Assembly (NCBI GenBank): GCA_012521035.1 | Contig: JAAYND010000286.1 | Span: forward strand, 1-18,168 | Origin: Methanomicrobiales archaeon | Lineage (GTDB): Archaea > Halobacteriota > Methanomicrobia > Methanomicrobiales > Methanoculleaceae | Length of the DNA stretch: 18,168 nt | Direction: 5' to 3' | Part shown: positions 1 to 7,289 of the stretch, in pieces | Layout: the number at the start of each line of letters is the position of its first letter | How positions within the stretch are numbered: the stretch's first letter is position 1 | The notes under the pieces: model-generated | What the model was told of the DNA's origin: nothing | Seen by the model: the letters and a program-made list of their open reading frames with translations, nothing else | Databases searched by the model: none | Program-made: the position numbers and the translations under genes

Positions 1-581
1 TCGCGGCTCTCCCCTTCGGCACGACGGCGGCAGTTGCTCTCCTCGCCCTCTATCTCGGCCTCCTCGCCGGGCTCTTCGAGGAGGTCGGCCGCTACCTCGT
101 CTACCGCTACTACTTCCGGCGCCGGGATATCCCCCTCACCCGGGAGACCGCCCTCCAGTTCGGTGCCGGGTGGGGCGGTGTTGAGAGTATCCTCGTCGCT
201 CTCCTGGTTCTCTCAAGCATGGCCACCTACATCCTCCTCACGAGCGATGGGTCGATGCCGTTCCTCCCCGACGACCCGGCCGTCATGGCCCAGATAGAGC
301 CACTCCGGGACATAGCACCGTTTGAGATCCTGCTTGGTCTTGGCGAGCGGATAATGACGATCACCCTCCACGTCGCCTGGTCGCTCATGGTGCTCGTCGC
401 CGTCGTTCATGATAGAAAAGCACTCCTCGCCCTCGCCATCATCTGGCATGCCGCCGTGGATGCCGCGGCGGTATACCTTGTCCAGACGCATGGGGTTCTC
501 GTGACCGAGGCGGTGGTGCTCGTCTTTGCGCTTGCCGGCCTTGCGTACATACTCACGCAGTGGCGAAGGCCGGCCTCCTAG
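1..581 (+). CDS. YhfC-family intramembrane glutamic/metalloprotease-like protein (5' end outside window)
   Basis: The reading frame enters the window open (first full codon at base 3) and ends at TAG 579-581, giving 192 visible residues of the C-terminal part. The protein is strongly hydrophobic with several membrane-spanning segments. Near its visible start it carries GLFEEVGRY, the paired-glutamate EExxR-type motif typical of YhfC/CPBP-like intramembrane proteases. This is followed by a basic YYFRRRD stretch and then GWGGVES, which also fits the YhfC family (PF10086). Family members are predicted membrane peptidases with no well-defined substrate, so the function here is family-level only. 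The gene is convergent with thiL, and the two TAG stop codons lie in the same CTAG tetranucleotide (578-581). The start codon is upstream of the window. Confidence 0.75.
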   Translation, partial: AALPFGTTAAVALLALYLGLLAGLFEEVGRYLVYRYYFRRRDIPLTRETALQFGAGWGGVESILVALLVLSSMATYILLTSDGSMPFLPDDPAVMAQIEPLRDIAPFEILLGLGERIMTITLHVAWSLMVLVAVVHDRKALLALAIIWHAAVDAAAVYLVQTHGVLVTEAVVLVFALAGLAYILTQWRRPAS

Positions 582-1444
582 GCCTTCCACTCGTGCAGGT
601 ATCCCCGGCGCTCAAGCGGCCTCCCATCCGCGAGCACCACTGGATCAGGGATCACCTCACCGATGATGTGCGCCGCAACCCCTGCGACCGGGAGGAGGCC
701 GGGCGGTGCGGTGAAGAGGAGCTCAAAGTCCCCTCCGCCGTAGAGCGCAAGTTCCCGCCCCTCCCTCTCCGGGATTCCGGCCGGGAGCGGGAGGCGGGTG
801 GTATCGATCGAGAACCCGCAGTCGTTCACAGCGAGGAGGTCGTAGAGCGAGACCGCGAGGCCGTCCGATATATCCATCATCGCCGAGACCCCGGCACGGC
901 CGAGAGCCTGCCCCTCCCGGACCCGGGGTTGCGGCTCAAGGAGTTCCTTCCTGTGGTGGTCGTGGCCCATGAGAGCGGCCTCAGCCTCCCCGAGCGGTCC
1001 GGTGACCGCGATGATATCCCCGGGTCGCGCCCCCCGGCGCCGCACCAGGTGCTCCGGGGCGACGAGCCCGAGCCCCGTGCTCACGAGCGTCAGCTCATCG
1101 TGAGAATCGAGATCCCCGCCCACGAGCTCCGCGCCGAACGCCGTGCAACAATCCCGGGCGCCCACCATGATGCCGGCGATGCGCTCCGGCCTATCGAGGC
1201 CGACCGCGAGGAGCACCTGTCCCGGCGCCGCCCCCGTGCTCGCTATATCGGAGAGCGTGACCGCCACCGCCATCCAGCCTATCTGCCAGTCGGTCATCCC
1301 GGCCGGGAAATCGGTGGTCTCATGCAGCATATCGGTGCTCGCGACCAGCAACAGATCCCCGCAGGGGATGATGGCGCAGTCATCCTCAAGCCGCTCCGGG
1401 GCGATTATCGTCCCGATCAGGCGGTGCAGGCCCCGTTCATCCAC
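578..1444 (-). CDS. thiL: Thiamine-monophosphate kinase ThiL
   Basis: ThiL phosphorylates thiamine monophosphate with ATP to give thiamine diphosphate, the last step of cofactor biosynthesis in the cytoplasm. The 288-aa product has the family landmarks in order: DDCAII (residues 21-26) with metal-binding aspartates, STDML (36-40), SDIASTGA (65-72), GGDLD (109-113), GPLGEAEAAL, DISDG (191-195) and GGGDFELLF (236-244). I chose GTG at 1444-1442 as the start because it follows a good ribosome binding site (GAGGTG, 7-nt spacer) and matches the usual family N-terminus. The frame stays open to an ATG at 1621, but that would add 59 arginine- and serine-rich residues lying antisense-free inside the upstream gene. 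The start overlaps the end of the DUF460 gene by 8 nt, so translation is probably coupled. It is the last gene of the Rio2-DUF460-thiL operon. Confidence 0.93.
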   Translation of the reverse strand: MDERGLHRLIGTIIAPERLEDDCAIIPCGDLLLVASTDMLHETTDFPAGMTDWQIGWMAVAVTLSDIASTGAAPGQVLLAVGLDRPERIAGIMVGARDCCTAFGAELVGGDLDSHDELTLVSTGLGLVAPEHLVRRRGARPGDIIAVTGPLGEAEAALMGHDHHRKELLEPQPRVREGQALGRAGVSAMMDISDGLAVSLYDLLAVNDCGFSIDTTRLPLPAGIPEREGRELALYGGGDFELLFTAPPGLLPVAGVAAHIIGEVIPDPVVLADGRPLERRGYLHEWKA

Positions 1445-3386
1445 CGCGACGCACCTCTTTCTCCCGCTCGCTCCGGTACTCCTTGAAGATGTACTCGAGT
1501 CGTTCGGCATCCTTCTCCCGCCGGTATTCCTTCTGTTCCTCCTCCCACTCCGCGATGGCATCATCAAGTGCATCGGCCTTCGCCGCTCCGGTCCTGCCCC
1601 GGATATCCGGCCTGACCGCATCAGCGGGGAGGAGGGGGAGAGCGGCCTCCCGGGCGACCCCGACCAGATGCGGATCGGGAGGCTCCCCGCCGATGATGAG
1701 CGCTCGAACGCCCATCCCGGCGAGATCCTTCACAACGCCCCGTCCCCAACCATGGGCGCGGGCTACGTAGAGAAGATCGCCTCTCGCGATCCCGACCTCT
1801 TCCTGGAGATCCCGCACCCCCTCGCGTGTGAGAGATTCTAGCACCTTGACCGGGGTGTAGCCCTCGGACTCCTCGATCTCCGCGACGGTCCGCATCCGCT
1901 CCAGGCGTTTCTTCAGCCGCCGGCTCCGTCGCCGCTCACCCCGTAGCTGCCGGCGCAGGTTCTCGATCGTCGCATCCTTCGTCGCCAGTTCCGCATCCCG
2001 CCGCATCTTTCGCCCGGCCGCGGAGCGCTCCCGGCGCAGGGTCTGCCTGAGCCGCTCCACCTCCCGGTCACGTTCCCGGAGGTCATCTTGCAACTCCTGC
2101 ACGTAGCCCCGGAGCCGCTTCACCATACCATCGAGCGCCACCACCCGCTCGTCCTCCACGGGTCTGGCCGGGGCCACCTCCGCCGGTGTGGCCGGCTCTG
2201 GAGTCGCCGGAACGCCCTGCATCTCTGTGAGAACCGCATCGAGTGACTGGCCACGGAGCACCCGCGCCCGAACCTCATCAAGGTCATACCCGGGCCTCAC
2301 CCTCTTTGCAATATTCTGGAACTTGTTCTGGAGGCTCCGGTATGCATCCAGCGCCGCCGAGAGGGCATCCCGCTCGTGATCGTTTGTGTACGAGAACGAT
2401 GCCGTCAGGTCGTACTTCACCTCCACCGGGAGCGACTGCTTCGGCGTGTAGGGTATAGCGTTGAACGCCCGGCGGATCTTCTCAACCGAGTAGGGCATCT
2501 GCTGAACGTCGGAGGCGATGATGAGCGGTTTTCCGGCGCGGTAGAGTTCCTCGACGATATCTGACATTGTCATCTGCCGGGAACTCGAGAGGTGGATCAG
2601 GTTGCCGTCGAGATCCAGGGCGGCTATCCCGGTGGTCGTCCCGGGATCGAGCCCGACGATCAGGTAGCGGGGGCGGCTTGAGAGCGGTTCAAACCGTATC
2701 CTGTCGAGTTCCCTGCCTGCCACCCGGACCTGGACGTCAGAGCCGCGGGAGGAGGAGACCGGAACCATATCACGGGGGGCGACGACCCGGAACGCGACCC
2801 GCGAGTACCCGCCGAAGGCCTTCGTCTCCTTCTTCTCGTAATCGAGGCCGGCGCCCCGGAGCCTGTCCTCGATCCGGCGGGCCTCCTGCATCACGTTGCT
2901 GTGGATCTTCCTTGTGTAGCGGTTCTGGCTCCATCCGCCCCGGCCCGGCGATCGGCGTCTGCTCACCGTGATGTCGGTGGTGTTCTCAAACGCTATCACC
3001 TCGACCCCAGCCCCGAGGGACGCCACCTGCGCCGTCGTCCGCGCCTCGGCGTGGGGATCGAACTTATTGAAACTGATGTTATAGCGGGCGGCGATCTTCC
3101 CAAGAGTCTCTTTTCGCTCGCCGCCGGTCACCTGGACGAGTTTCGTCGCCGGCGGGAGCGCCTGCAGGAAAGCGTAGAGTTCGTTTCGGTCGGCCGCGAT
3201 CTCCTGGAGACTGTCCACAGCGAGTATATCGGGCTGCTCGGCGGCGAGGATCCGCTGGAGTCGAAATCCCGTCACCTCATCCACACCGAGGATCTCGCCA
3301 TCCTCTATCCGGCAGAGAGCGTAGACGGGCCGGCGGGTACGGGAGCGGACCGAGCCTTTGATGATATCGATACCGAAGACTTTCAC
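1437..3386 (-). CDS. DUF460/COG2433 protein with RNase-H-like (RuvC/YqgF) domains and a coiled coil
   Basis: The 649-aa protein belongs to the archaeal DUF460/COG2433 family, annotated as possible RNase-H-fold nucleases; no activity is firmly established to my knowledge. An N-terminal domain begins with an RNase-H-like strand (FGIDIIKG, D6; AVDS, D58). A basic linker region (about 140-210) could bind nucleic acid. A second, more canonical RuvC/YqgF-like domain (about 240-355) has VGLDPGTTTG (D247), IASDVQ (D293) and HERDALSAALDAY (D340, D347), so acidic residues in catalytic-like positions are kept. Residues about 413-505 form a highly charged coiled coil rich in Arg and Glu, followed by a small alpha/beta region with GVRALIIGGEP and a charged C-terminus. 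The start is GTG, overlapping the Rio2 stop in GTGA. Its position between Rio2 and ThiL suggests co-translation, and a role in RNA or ribosome maturation is an inference from that. Confidence 0.88.
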   Translation of the reverse strand: MKVFGIDIIKGSVRSRTRRPVYALCRIEDGEILGVDEVTGFRLQRILAAEQPDILAVDSLQEIAADRNELYAFLQALPPATKLVQVTGGERKETLGKIAARYNISFNKFDPHAEARTTAQVASLGAGVEVIAFENTTDITVSRRRSPGRGGWSQNRYTRKIHSNVMQEARRIEDRLRGAGLDYEKKETKAFGGYSRVAFRVVAPRDMVPVSSSRGSDVQVRVAGRELDRIRFEPLSSRPRYLIVGLDPGTTTGIAALDLDGNLIHLSSSRQMTMSDIVEELYRAGKPLIIASDVQQMPYSVEKIRRAFNAIPYTPKQSLPVEVKYDLTASFSYTNDHERDALSAALDAYRSLQNKFQNIAKRVRPGYDLDEVRARVLRGQSLDAVLTEMQGVPATPEPATPAEVAPARPVEDERVVALDGMVKRLRGYVQELQDDLRERDREVERLRQTLRRERSAAGRKMRRDAELATKDATIENLRRQLRGERRRSRRLKKRLERMRTVAEIEESEGYTPVKVLESLTREGVRDLQEEVGIARGDLLYVARAHGWGRGVVKDLAGMGVRALIIGGEPPDPHLVGVAREAALPLLPADAVRPDIRGRTGAAKADALDDAIAEWEEEQKEYRREKDAERLEYIFKEYRSEREKEVRRGG

Positions 3387-4240
3387 TCAACCACCCTTGC
3401 CAGTGCTTCATCAAAAGCGTATTCGATGTCGTATTTCCGCTTGAAGTACTGGAGGATGTTCTCGATGTCCCGCCGGAGGAGATCGCCGGCGTTCGGGTGG
3501 TCGACTTCCACCCACTGCGGCCAGTCGATCAGCCAGCACTGCCCCTCATCGACCATGACGTTGAACTCGCTTAAGTCACCGTGGATGATGCCGAGCCGGT
3601 AGGCTTCACCGACGTTCTCGATGATATCGTCGAGGACTGCCTCTGGCTCCTCAAGGGTCGCCCGCACAAGATCGACCCCCGGGACAAACGACATAACGAG
3701 GACGTGCCGGTTCAGGTCAACCGGGAGCGGCACCGAGACGGCGGGGTGGAGCATCTTTAAGGCGTCGTACTCCATCCTCGCCGATAGACAGGATGCGAAT
3801 ATCCAGGGACAGTGCCCGGCCTCCGGCATGTAGCCACGTTTCAGGCGGGCCGACTGGAACGATCGCTGCCCGACGCGGTGAAACTTCAGGGCCACCGGGC
3901 CAAGCCCCATCGCCTCACAGACCTCCGACTCTTTCCCGACGCCGATCAGGGTTCCGAGCGCCTGGATGGTCCCCCGGCGGGTGAGGGTGTGGAGGGCCAG
4001 GGCGTCGTAGCCGTTGAAGACGAGAGCGTAGCCCTCGTAGGGAACCTTCTCGTACCTGACCATATCCATGGTTATCAACCTGCCCAGCCGGTAGGAGAGC
4101 TCGGACTCAGAGTAACCTGTGGCCGGCCTGAGCACCTCAAGCGGCACCCACCGGTAGCGGCGCATGAGGCGTTCAAGGGCGAGCAGGATCCGGAGTTCGT
4201 AGGCGTGCAGGGATCGCACGTAATCTGCAGGAACAGGCAT
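3383..4240 (-). CDS. rio2: Rio2-family serine/threonine protein kinase/ATPase
   Basis: Rio2 proteins are atypical kinases/ATPases that act in maturation of the small ribosomal subunit. This 285-aa protein has the full Rio2 architecture. An N-terminal winged helix (about 1-85) is followed by a nucleotide-binding loop GVGKESEV (100-107), the ATP-binding lysine in ALKF (K119), the hinge region near LVMSFVPG, the catalytic loop HGDLSEFNV (220-228, D222 and N227) and the metal-binding IDWPQWV (D239). The length is normal for archaeal Rio2. ATG at 4240-4238 is the first reasonable start. No strong ribosome binding site precedes it, and a TATA-like TTTTAT on the minus strand about 30 nt upstream suggests a nearly leaderless mRNA. 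It is the first gene of the operon, overlapping the DUF460 gene by 4 nt. Confidence 0.95.
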   Translation of the reverse strand: MPVPADYVRSLHAYELRILLALERLMRRYRWVPLEVLRPATGYSESELSYRLGRLITMDMVRYEKVPYEGYALVFNGYDALALHTLTRRGTIQALGTLIGVGKESEVCEAMGLGPVALKFHRVGQRSFQSARLKRGYMPEAGHCPWIFASCLSARMEYDALKMLHPAVSVPLPVDLNRHVLVMSFVPGVDLVRATLEEPEAVLDDIIENVGEAYRLGIIHGDLSEFNVMVDEGQCWLIDWPQWVEVDHPNAGDLLRRDIENILQYFKRKYDIEYAFDEALARVVE

Positions 4241-4289
4241 CTTCTACACCATTTATGTACCGGCGGGATAAAAGAATGATCGGGATAGT
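4241..4289. promoter_or_regulatory. Divergent promoter region between Rio2 operon and tRNA thiolase gene
   Basis: Only 49 bp separate the two divergent start codons, and they hold AT-rich patches in otherwise GC-rich DNA. On the plus strand TTTATGTA (4252-4259) sits about 34 nt before ATG 4290. On the minus strand TTTTAT (4272-4267) sits about 30 nt before ATG 4240. With the usual archaeal TATA-to-start distance of about 25 nt, both transcripts would be leaderless or have very short leaders, and polymerases could not occupy both sites freely. This is inferred from spacing only. Confidence 0.45.
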
Positions 4290-5225
4290 ATGCAGTGCAG
4301 CAAGTGCCGCCGCGACGCGATAATCTTCCAGCGATACTCGGGGCTGCACCTCTGCGAGCAGCACTTCAACCGCGATTTTGAGGCGAAGGCAAAGCGGGCG
4401 ATCCGGGAGCACCGCTGGATCGAGTCCGGCGATCGGGTGGCTGTGGCGCTCTCGGGGGGCAAGGACTCAAGCGCTCTCCTCTTCTTTCTCCACCGGCTCC
4501 TCCATAAGCGCCGGGACGTCGAACTGATGGCGATAACCGTGGATGAGGGGATCGCCGGCTACCGCGATCCGGCCCGGGCCCGGGCGATCGCCGACCGCCT
4601 GGATCTCCCCTGGGTGACGGCATCGTTTCAGGAGGAGTACGGCGTCACGCTCGATGAGATCGTGAGCCGGAAGGGGACGGGGCTCTCCTGCTCATACTGC
4701 GGGGTGCTCCGGCGGGCGCTTATGAACCGGATCGCCCGGGATGAGGGAGTCACGAAGTTTGCCTACGGGTTCAACCTGGACGACGAAGCCCAGTCTGTGC
4801 TGATGAACGTCCTCCGGGGCGACGCTTACCGGCTCACCCGCCCGGTGCATGAGGTGGAGGGACTTGTCCCCCGGATCAAGCCGTTTATGTATATACCGGA
4901 ACGTGAGGTTGCGCTCTATGCCTTCCTCCACGTCGAGGGGTTTGACCTCGCCGGTTGTCCCTACGCGGCCGATGCCCTCCGTGGGGATGTCCGGGGAATC
5001 CTTGACGACTACACCCACCGCCATCCGGCGACGAAGTACTCGCTGGTCAACCTCGGCGAAGCCCTCAGAAACCCTGACCTGCCGCAGGAAGAGGAGCTCC
5101 GGATCTGTGAGCGGTGCGGAGAGCCCTGCGGGAGGGTATGCCGGGCCTGCCAGGTCCTCGACGAGGTCCGGGATCTTACCGCATCAGCAGGCAGCCTTCG
5201 GTCACGTCAGAGAAGATCTCCATGA
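4290..5225 (+). CDS. tRNA 2-thiolation sulfurtransferase, TtuA/NcsA (Ncs6/CTU1) family
   Basis: The 311-aa protein is a PP-loop ATPase that adenylates a tRNA uridine before sulfur transfer. It has an N-terminal zinc finger (C3, C6, C22, H25), the PP-loop SGGKDSS (55-61), CSYC (C134, C137), GCPYA (C223) and a C-terminal zinc finger with C273, C276, C280/C284 and C287. The C134/C137/C223 trio corresponds to the three cysteines that hold an Fe-S cluster in TtuA-type enzymes, so an oxygen-sensitive Fe-S-dependent enzyme is expected. Sequence alone does not settle whether the target is U54 (TtuA) or wobble U34 (NcsA/Ncs6). The last roughly 16 codons (5176-5225) overlap the convergent isomerase gene on the other strand; the tail beyond the last zinc-finger cysteine looks unconserved. 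It is divergent from the Rio2 operon. Confidence 0.9.
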   Translation: MQCSKCRRDAIIFQRYSGLHLCEQHFNRDFEAKAKRAIREHRWIESGDRVAVALSGGKDSSALLFFLHRLLHKRRDVELMAITVDEGIAGYRDPARARAIADRLDLPWVTASFQEEYGVTLDEIVSRKGTGLSCSYCGVLRRALMNRIARDEGVTKFAYGFNLDDEAQSVLMNVLRGDAYRLTRPVHEVEGLVPRIKPFMYIPEREVALYAFLHVEGFDLAGCPYAADALRGDVRGILDDYTHRHPATKYSLVNLGEALRNPDLPQEEELRICERCGEPCGRVCRACQVLDEVRDLTASAGSLRSRQRRSP

Positions 5226-5898
5226 ACTCCTCGGGGTAGTTCAGGAACGCGACCGACCGGGGGCGCCCGATCAGGTCATAAAGCCCGATTCCCTTCTCAA
5301 TGCCGATCTCCGGAACCTCCACCGGATCGCAGTAGCGCACCGGCGGGGTGTCGGGGTACCGGGGGTTCTTCACGAGCGCTCCCCCATCCATCTCGTAGTA
5401 GGCGGCGCCCTGCATCTCTGCATAGGGAGCGTAGTTGCTGGAGAACTCCGTCGAGACAAGGTTTGCCATAACGAGCTCTTCGCCCGAGGGGTTGATCGTC
5501 ACATGGCCGTACCCCGGCGGGATCAGGATCTTGTCGCCCGCAGAACCCACGATCATCACCACGTCGTCGACCTCCCGGGTCTGGATCAGGTAGTGGCCGG
5601 TTCCGGCGAGCACCTCGTATATCTCGGGGTAGAGCACTCCTGCCGGGTTCTCGGTATGGTAGTGTCCCTTTGTCTTGATGTACTCGCCGCAGAGTGTCCC
5701 GGAAGAGATAACGGTTATATCGTACCGAATGTGGTGCTCGTGGAGCCACCGCCGGTCGTCATCGTTCTTTGCCAGGTCGCGGTACATAAAATAGAGGGGC
5801 TGGTCGTAGGTGCAGCCCGGATCTGCGAGGACGTCTCGCATCTCATCGATCGTCCTCGCCTGTGCCTCCGGTTTAGGCCCGTCCCAGTATCGCTCCAT
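5176..5898 (-). CDS. pgiA: Cupin-type glucose-6-phosphate isomerase (archaeal cPGI)
   Basis: This enzyme interconverts glucose-6-phosphate and fructose-6-phosphate in archaeal gluconeogenesis/glycolysis and is unrelated in fold to bacterial PGI. The 240-aa protein has the cupin signature: TKGHYH (H79, H81), YPEIYEVL (E92) and PPGYGHVTIN (H132). These match the His/His/Glu/His metal ligands known from Pyrococcus cPGI. It is longer than the roughly 190-aa Pyrococcus enzyme because of N- and C-terminal extensions, which is common in methanogens. I chose ATG at 5898-5896, which shares one base with the upstream stop (TGATG); an in-frame TTG directly before it (5901) would add one residue. It is the second gene after the S-layer-like protein, so translation is probably coupled. 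Its 3' end overlaps the convergent thiolase gene by 50 bp. Confidence 0.9.
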   Translation of the reverse strand: MERYWDGPKPEAQARTIDEMRDVLADPGCTYDQPLYFMYRDLAKNDDDRRWLHEHHIRYDITVISSGTLCGEYIKTKGHYHTENPAGVLYPEIYEVLAGTGHYLIQTREVDDVVMIVGSAGDKILIPPGYGHVTINPSGEELVMANLVSTEFSSNYAPYAEMQGAAYYEMDGGALVKNPRYPDTPPVRYCDPVEVPEIGIEKGIGLYDLIGRPRSVAFLNYPEEFMEIFSDVTEGCLLMR

Positions 5899-7226
5899 CA
5901 ATTCTTCTTGCGGTGCATGAATATATAATACCCGGCCCCGATTATGATGACCGCAATAACAACGAGGAAGACTGGATTGGTGAACAGGACGCCCGGCCTT
6001 TTCTCGAGAACCACCCTCGCCTTCATCGTATCCGATATCTTGCTGTTGTCAAGGTCATCGCGGTAGCGGATCTCTGAGTCGATACCGTACTCCTTCAGGG
6101 TGGCGCCGGCATCGATGCTCACCTCAAACTTCGCTGTGGCGGTCTCTCCGGGGGCCAGGTCACCGAGGTAGGCGGTATCGTCACTGCTGGTGAAGGGGTC
6201 GACGGCGCTGATCCGGGCCTGGGCGTTGTAGACCTTTGCGGCACCGGTATTTTTGTAGACGACCTCAAGTATGCTCTTCCCGCCCGGATAGAGCACCGCC
6301 GGTGGAGAGACGACATCGAAGTCGATCTTTCCGCCGACAGGGAGGCCGACCGTTACCATCCTGGAGGCCGCCGGTCTCCCCTCAGAGTCCTCGTAGGTGA
6401 TCGTGATATCCAGGGGGTACGACTGTGGTTCAGCGTTATTGGAGACGGAGACCTTGAACTTCACATCCGCCGTCTCGCCCGGTTCGAGTGTCCCGACATA
6501 GACGCTGCTGTCGGTCGGGATGAGCGGGCTTGCGCCGTTCCTGACGATCATGGCGATGGCTGATGTCGCTGTGTCGTACCCGATGTTCTTCAGGGTCATG
6601 GAGACGTAGCCCTCGGTGCCGACGTTCAGCGACTCGGACTGGAGGTCCAGGACTTCGACGCGGAGGTTGGGTGTGACCCGCACGGTCAGCGGCAGTGTCG
6701 CGGTCTTCTTCTGGTAGTTGTAGCGGAGGAGATTGGGGGCGTAGTCCTCTGCCTCCTGGAGGTAGGTGTAGGCTACCTCAAGCGGCAGGGTGTAGGTTCC
6801 CGGTTTCGCCGAATCGTCCACCTTCACGACGAACGTGGCATCCCGTGCGGCACCTCCCATGATGTCGCTTACGAACTGTGGATCCGTCTTGACGGTGAAC
6901 GGGGTTCCATCGCCCCTGAGCGTAACAGTAGCGAGTTTCGCGGTGTTCGGCATGTCATCCCGGTTGATAACATCGGGACCGACGATCTTGTGGGTATTCA
7001 GGCCGCTGTTTGATATAATGACTGTCAGGGCGGTCTCGTCACCGGGTGTGAACTCGTTTGGGCCGGCGATCGCCGCAGAGAGATCGGGGCTTCCATAGAG
7101 ATACTTGGCCCCGGGGGACATTCCGGATATACCCGACATCGCTCCTGGCGGTATAACCTGTGCCATTCCGGGCACAATCAGGAACGCGATCAGGAGTATT
7201 GATATTGTTACGTGTTGCCAGCGCAT
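5898..7226 (-). CDS. COG1361 S-layer-like secreted protein with C-terminal membrane anchor
   Basis: The 442-aa protein has a signal peptide: MRWQ, then a hydrophobic ISILLIAFLIVPG core, with likely cleavage near GMAQ (about residue 23). The exported part contains repeated CARDB/NEW3-like beta-sandwich units recognised by recurring phrases: LKNIGYDTATSA and YKNTGAAKVYNA, then YVGTLEPGETADVKF and YLGDLAPGETATAKF. A single transmembrane helix (about 417-437) and a basic HRKKN tail end the protein, so the repeats face outside. COG1361 proteins are often near transporters or in the cell envelope; the exact role is unknown. I chose ATG at 7226-7224 because a near-perfect ribosome binding site (AGGTGATC) lies just before it; an ATG 33 nt further upstream would put charged residues ahead of the signal peptide. 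It is the first gene of the operon with cPGI. Confidence 0.85.
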   Translation of the reverse strand: MRWQHVTISILLIAFLIVPGMAQVIPPGAMSGISGMSPGAKYLYGSPDLSAAIAGPNEFTPGDETALTVIISNSGLNTHKIVGPDVINRDDMPNTAKLATVTLRGDGTPFTVKTDPQFVSDIMGGAARDATFVVKVDDSAKPGTYTLPLEVAYTYLQEAEDYAPNLLRYNYQKKTATLPLTVRVTPNLRVEVLDLQSESLNVGTEGYVSMTLKNIGYDTATSAIAMIVRNGASPLIPTDSSVYVGTLEPGETADVKFKVSVSNNAEPQSYPLDITITYEDSEGRPAASRMVTVGLPVGGKIDFDVVSPPAVLYPGGKSILEVVYKNTGAAKVYNAQARISAVDPFTSSDDTAYLGDLAPGETATAKFEVSIDAGATLKEYGIDSEIRYRDDLDNSKISDTMKARVVLEKRPGVLFTNPVFLVVIAVIIIGAGYYIFMHRKKN

Positions 7227-7289
7227 CTGATCACCTTGTTGTTTTTTTAGCAACAACATTTATCGGCAGGCAGTATATATACATGGTGG
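7227..7289. promoter_or_regulatory. Divergent promoter region of TrmB regulator and S-layer protein/PGI operon
   Basis: The 63 bp between the two starts contain two TATA-like boxes. TATATATACT on the minus strand (7280-7271) would start the S-layer/PGI transcript near 7250, leaving a short leader that includes the AGGTGATC ribosome binding site (7237-7228 region). CATTTATC on the plus strand (about 7257-7264) would start the regulator mRNA near its ATG at 7290, giving a leaderless message. The inverted repeat listed separately lies over the predicted minus-strand start site. Positions of the transcription starts are inferred from spacing. Confidence 0.5.
7237..7258. promoter_or_regulatory. 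Candidate operator: 22-bp inverted repeat TGTTGTT-N8-AACAACA
   Basis: Perfect 7-bp arms (7237-7243 and 7252-7258) flank a T-rich 8-bp spacer. The centre-to-centre distance of about 15 bp suits a dimeric winged-helix protein on one face of DNA. It lies between the TrmB-family gene and the divergent S-layer/PGI operon and covers the predicted transcription start of the latter. A bound repressor would therefore block that operon, and possibly the TATA box of the regulator. It does not match the TATCAC-N8-GTGATA box known for Thermococcales TrmB proteins, so binding by this regulator is an inference. Confidence 0.4.

Noticed and set aside
560..1486. Long plus-strand open frame (308 codons) opposite thiL
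   Set aside because: It is rich in Arg, Pro and His, has no motif, and lies exactly antisense to a gene with all ThiL motifs; a high-GC shadow.
1445..1621. N-terminal extension of ThiL from ATG 1621
   Set aside because: It would run inside the coding region of the upstream gene, has Arg/Ser-rich sequence unlike ThiL, and GTG 1444 has a good ribosome binding site.
5899..5901. TTG start for the isomerase, one codon before the ATG
   Set aside because: ATG 5898 is the stronger codon and the difference is one residue; kept only as an alternative.
7227..7259. Longer start (ATG 7259) for the S-layer-like protein
   Set aside because: It would place charged residues and the palindrome in front of the signal peptide; ATG 7226 directly follows AGGTGATC.
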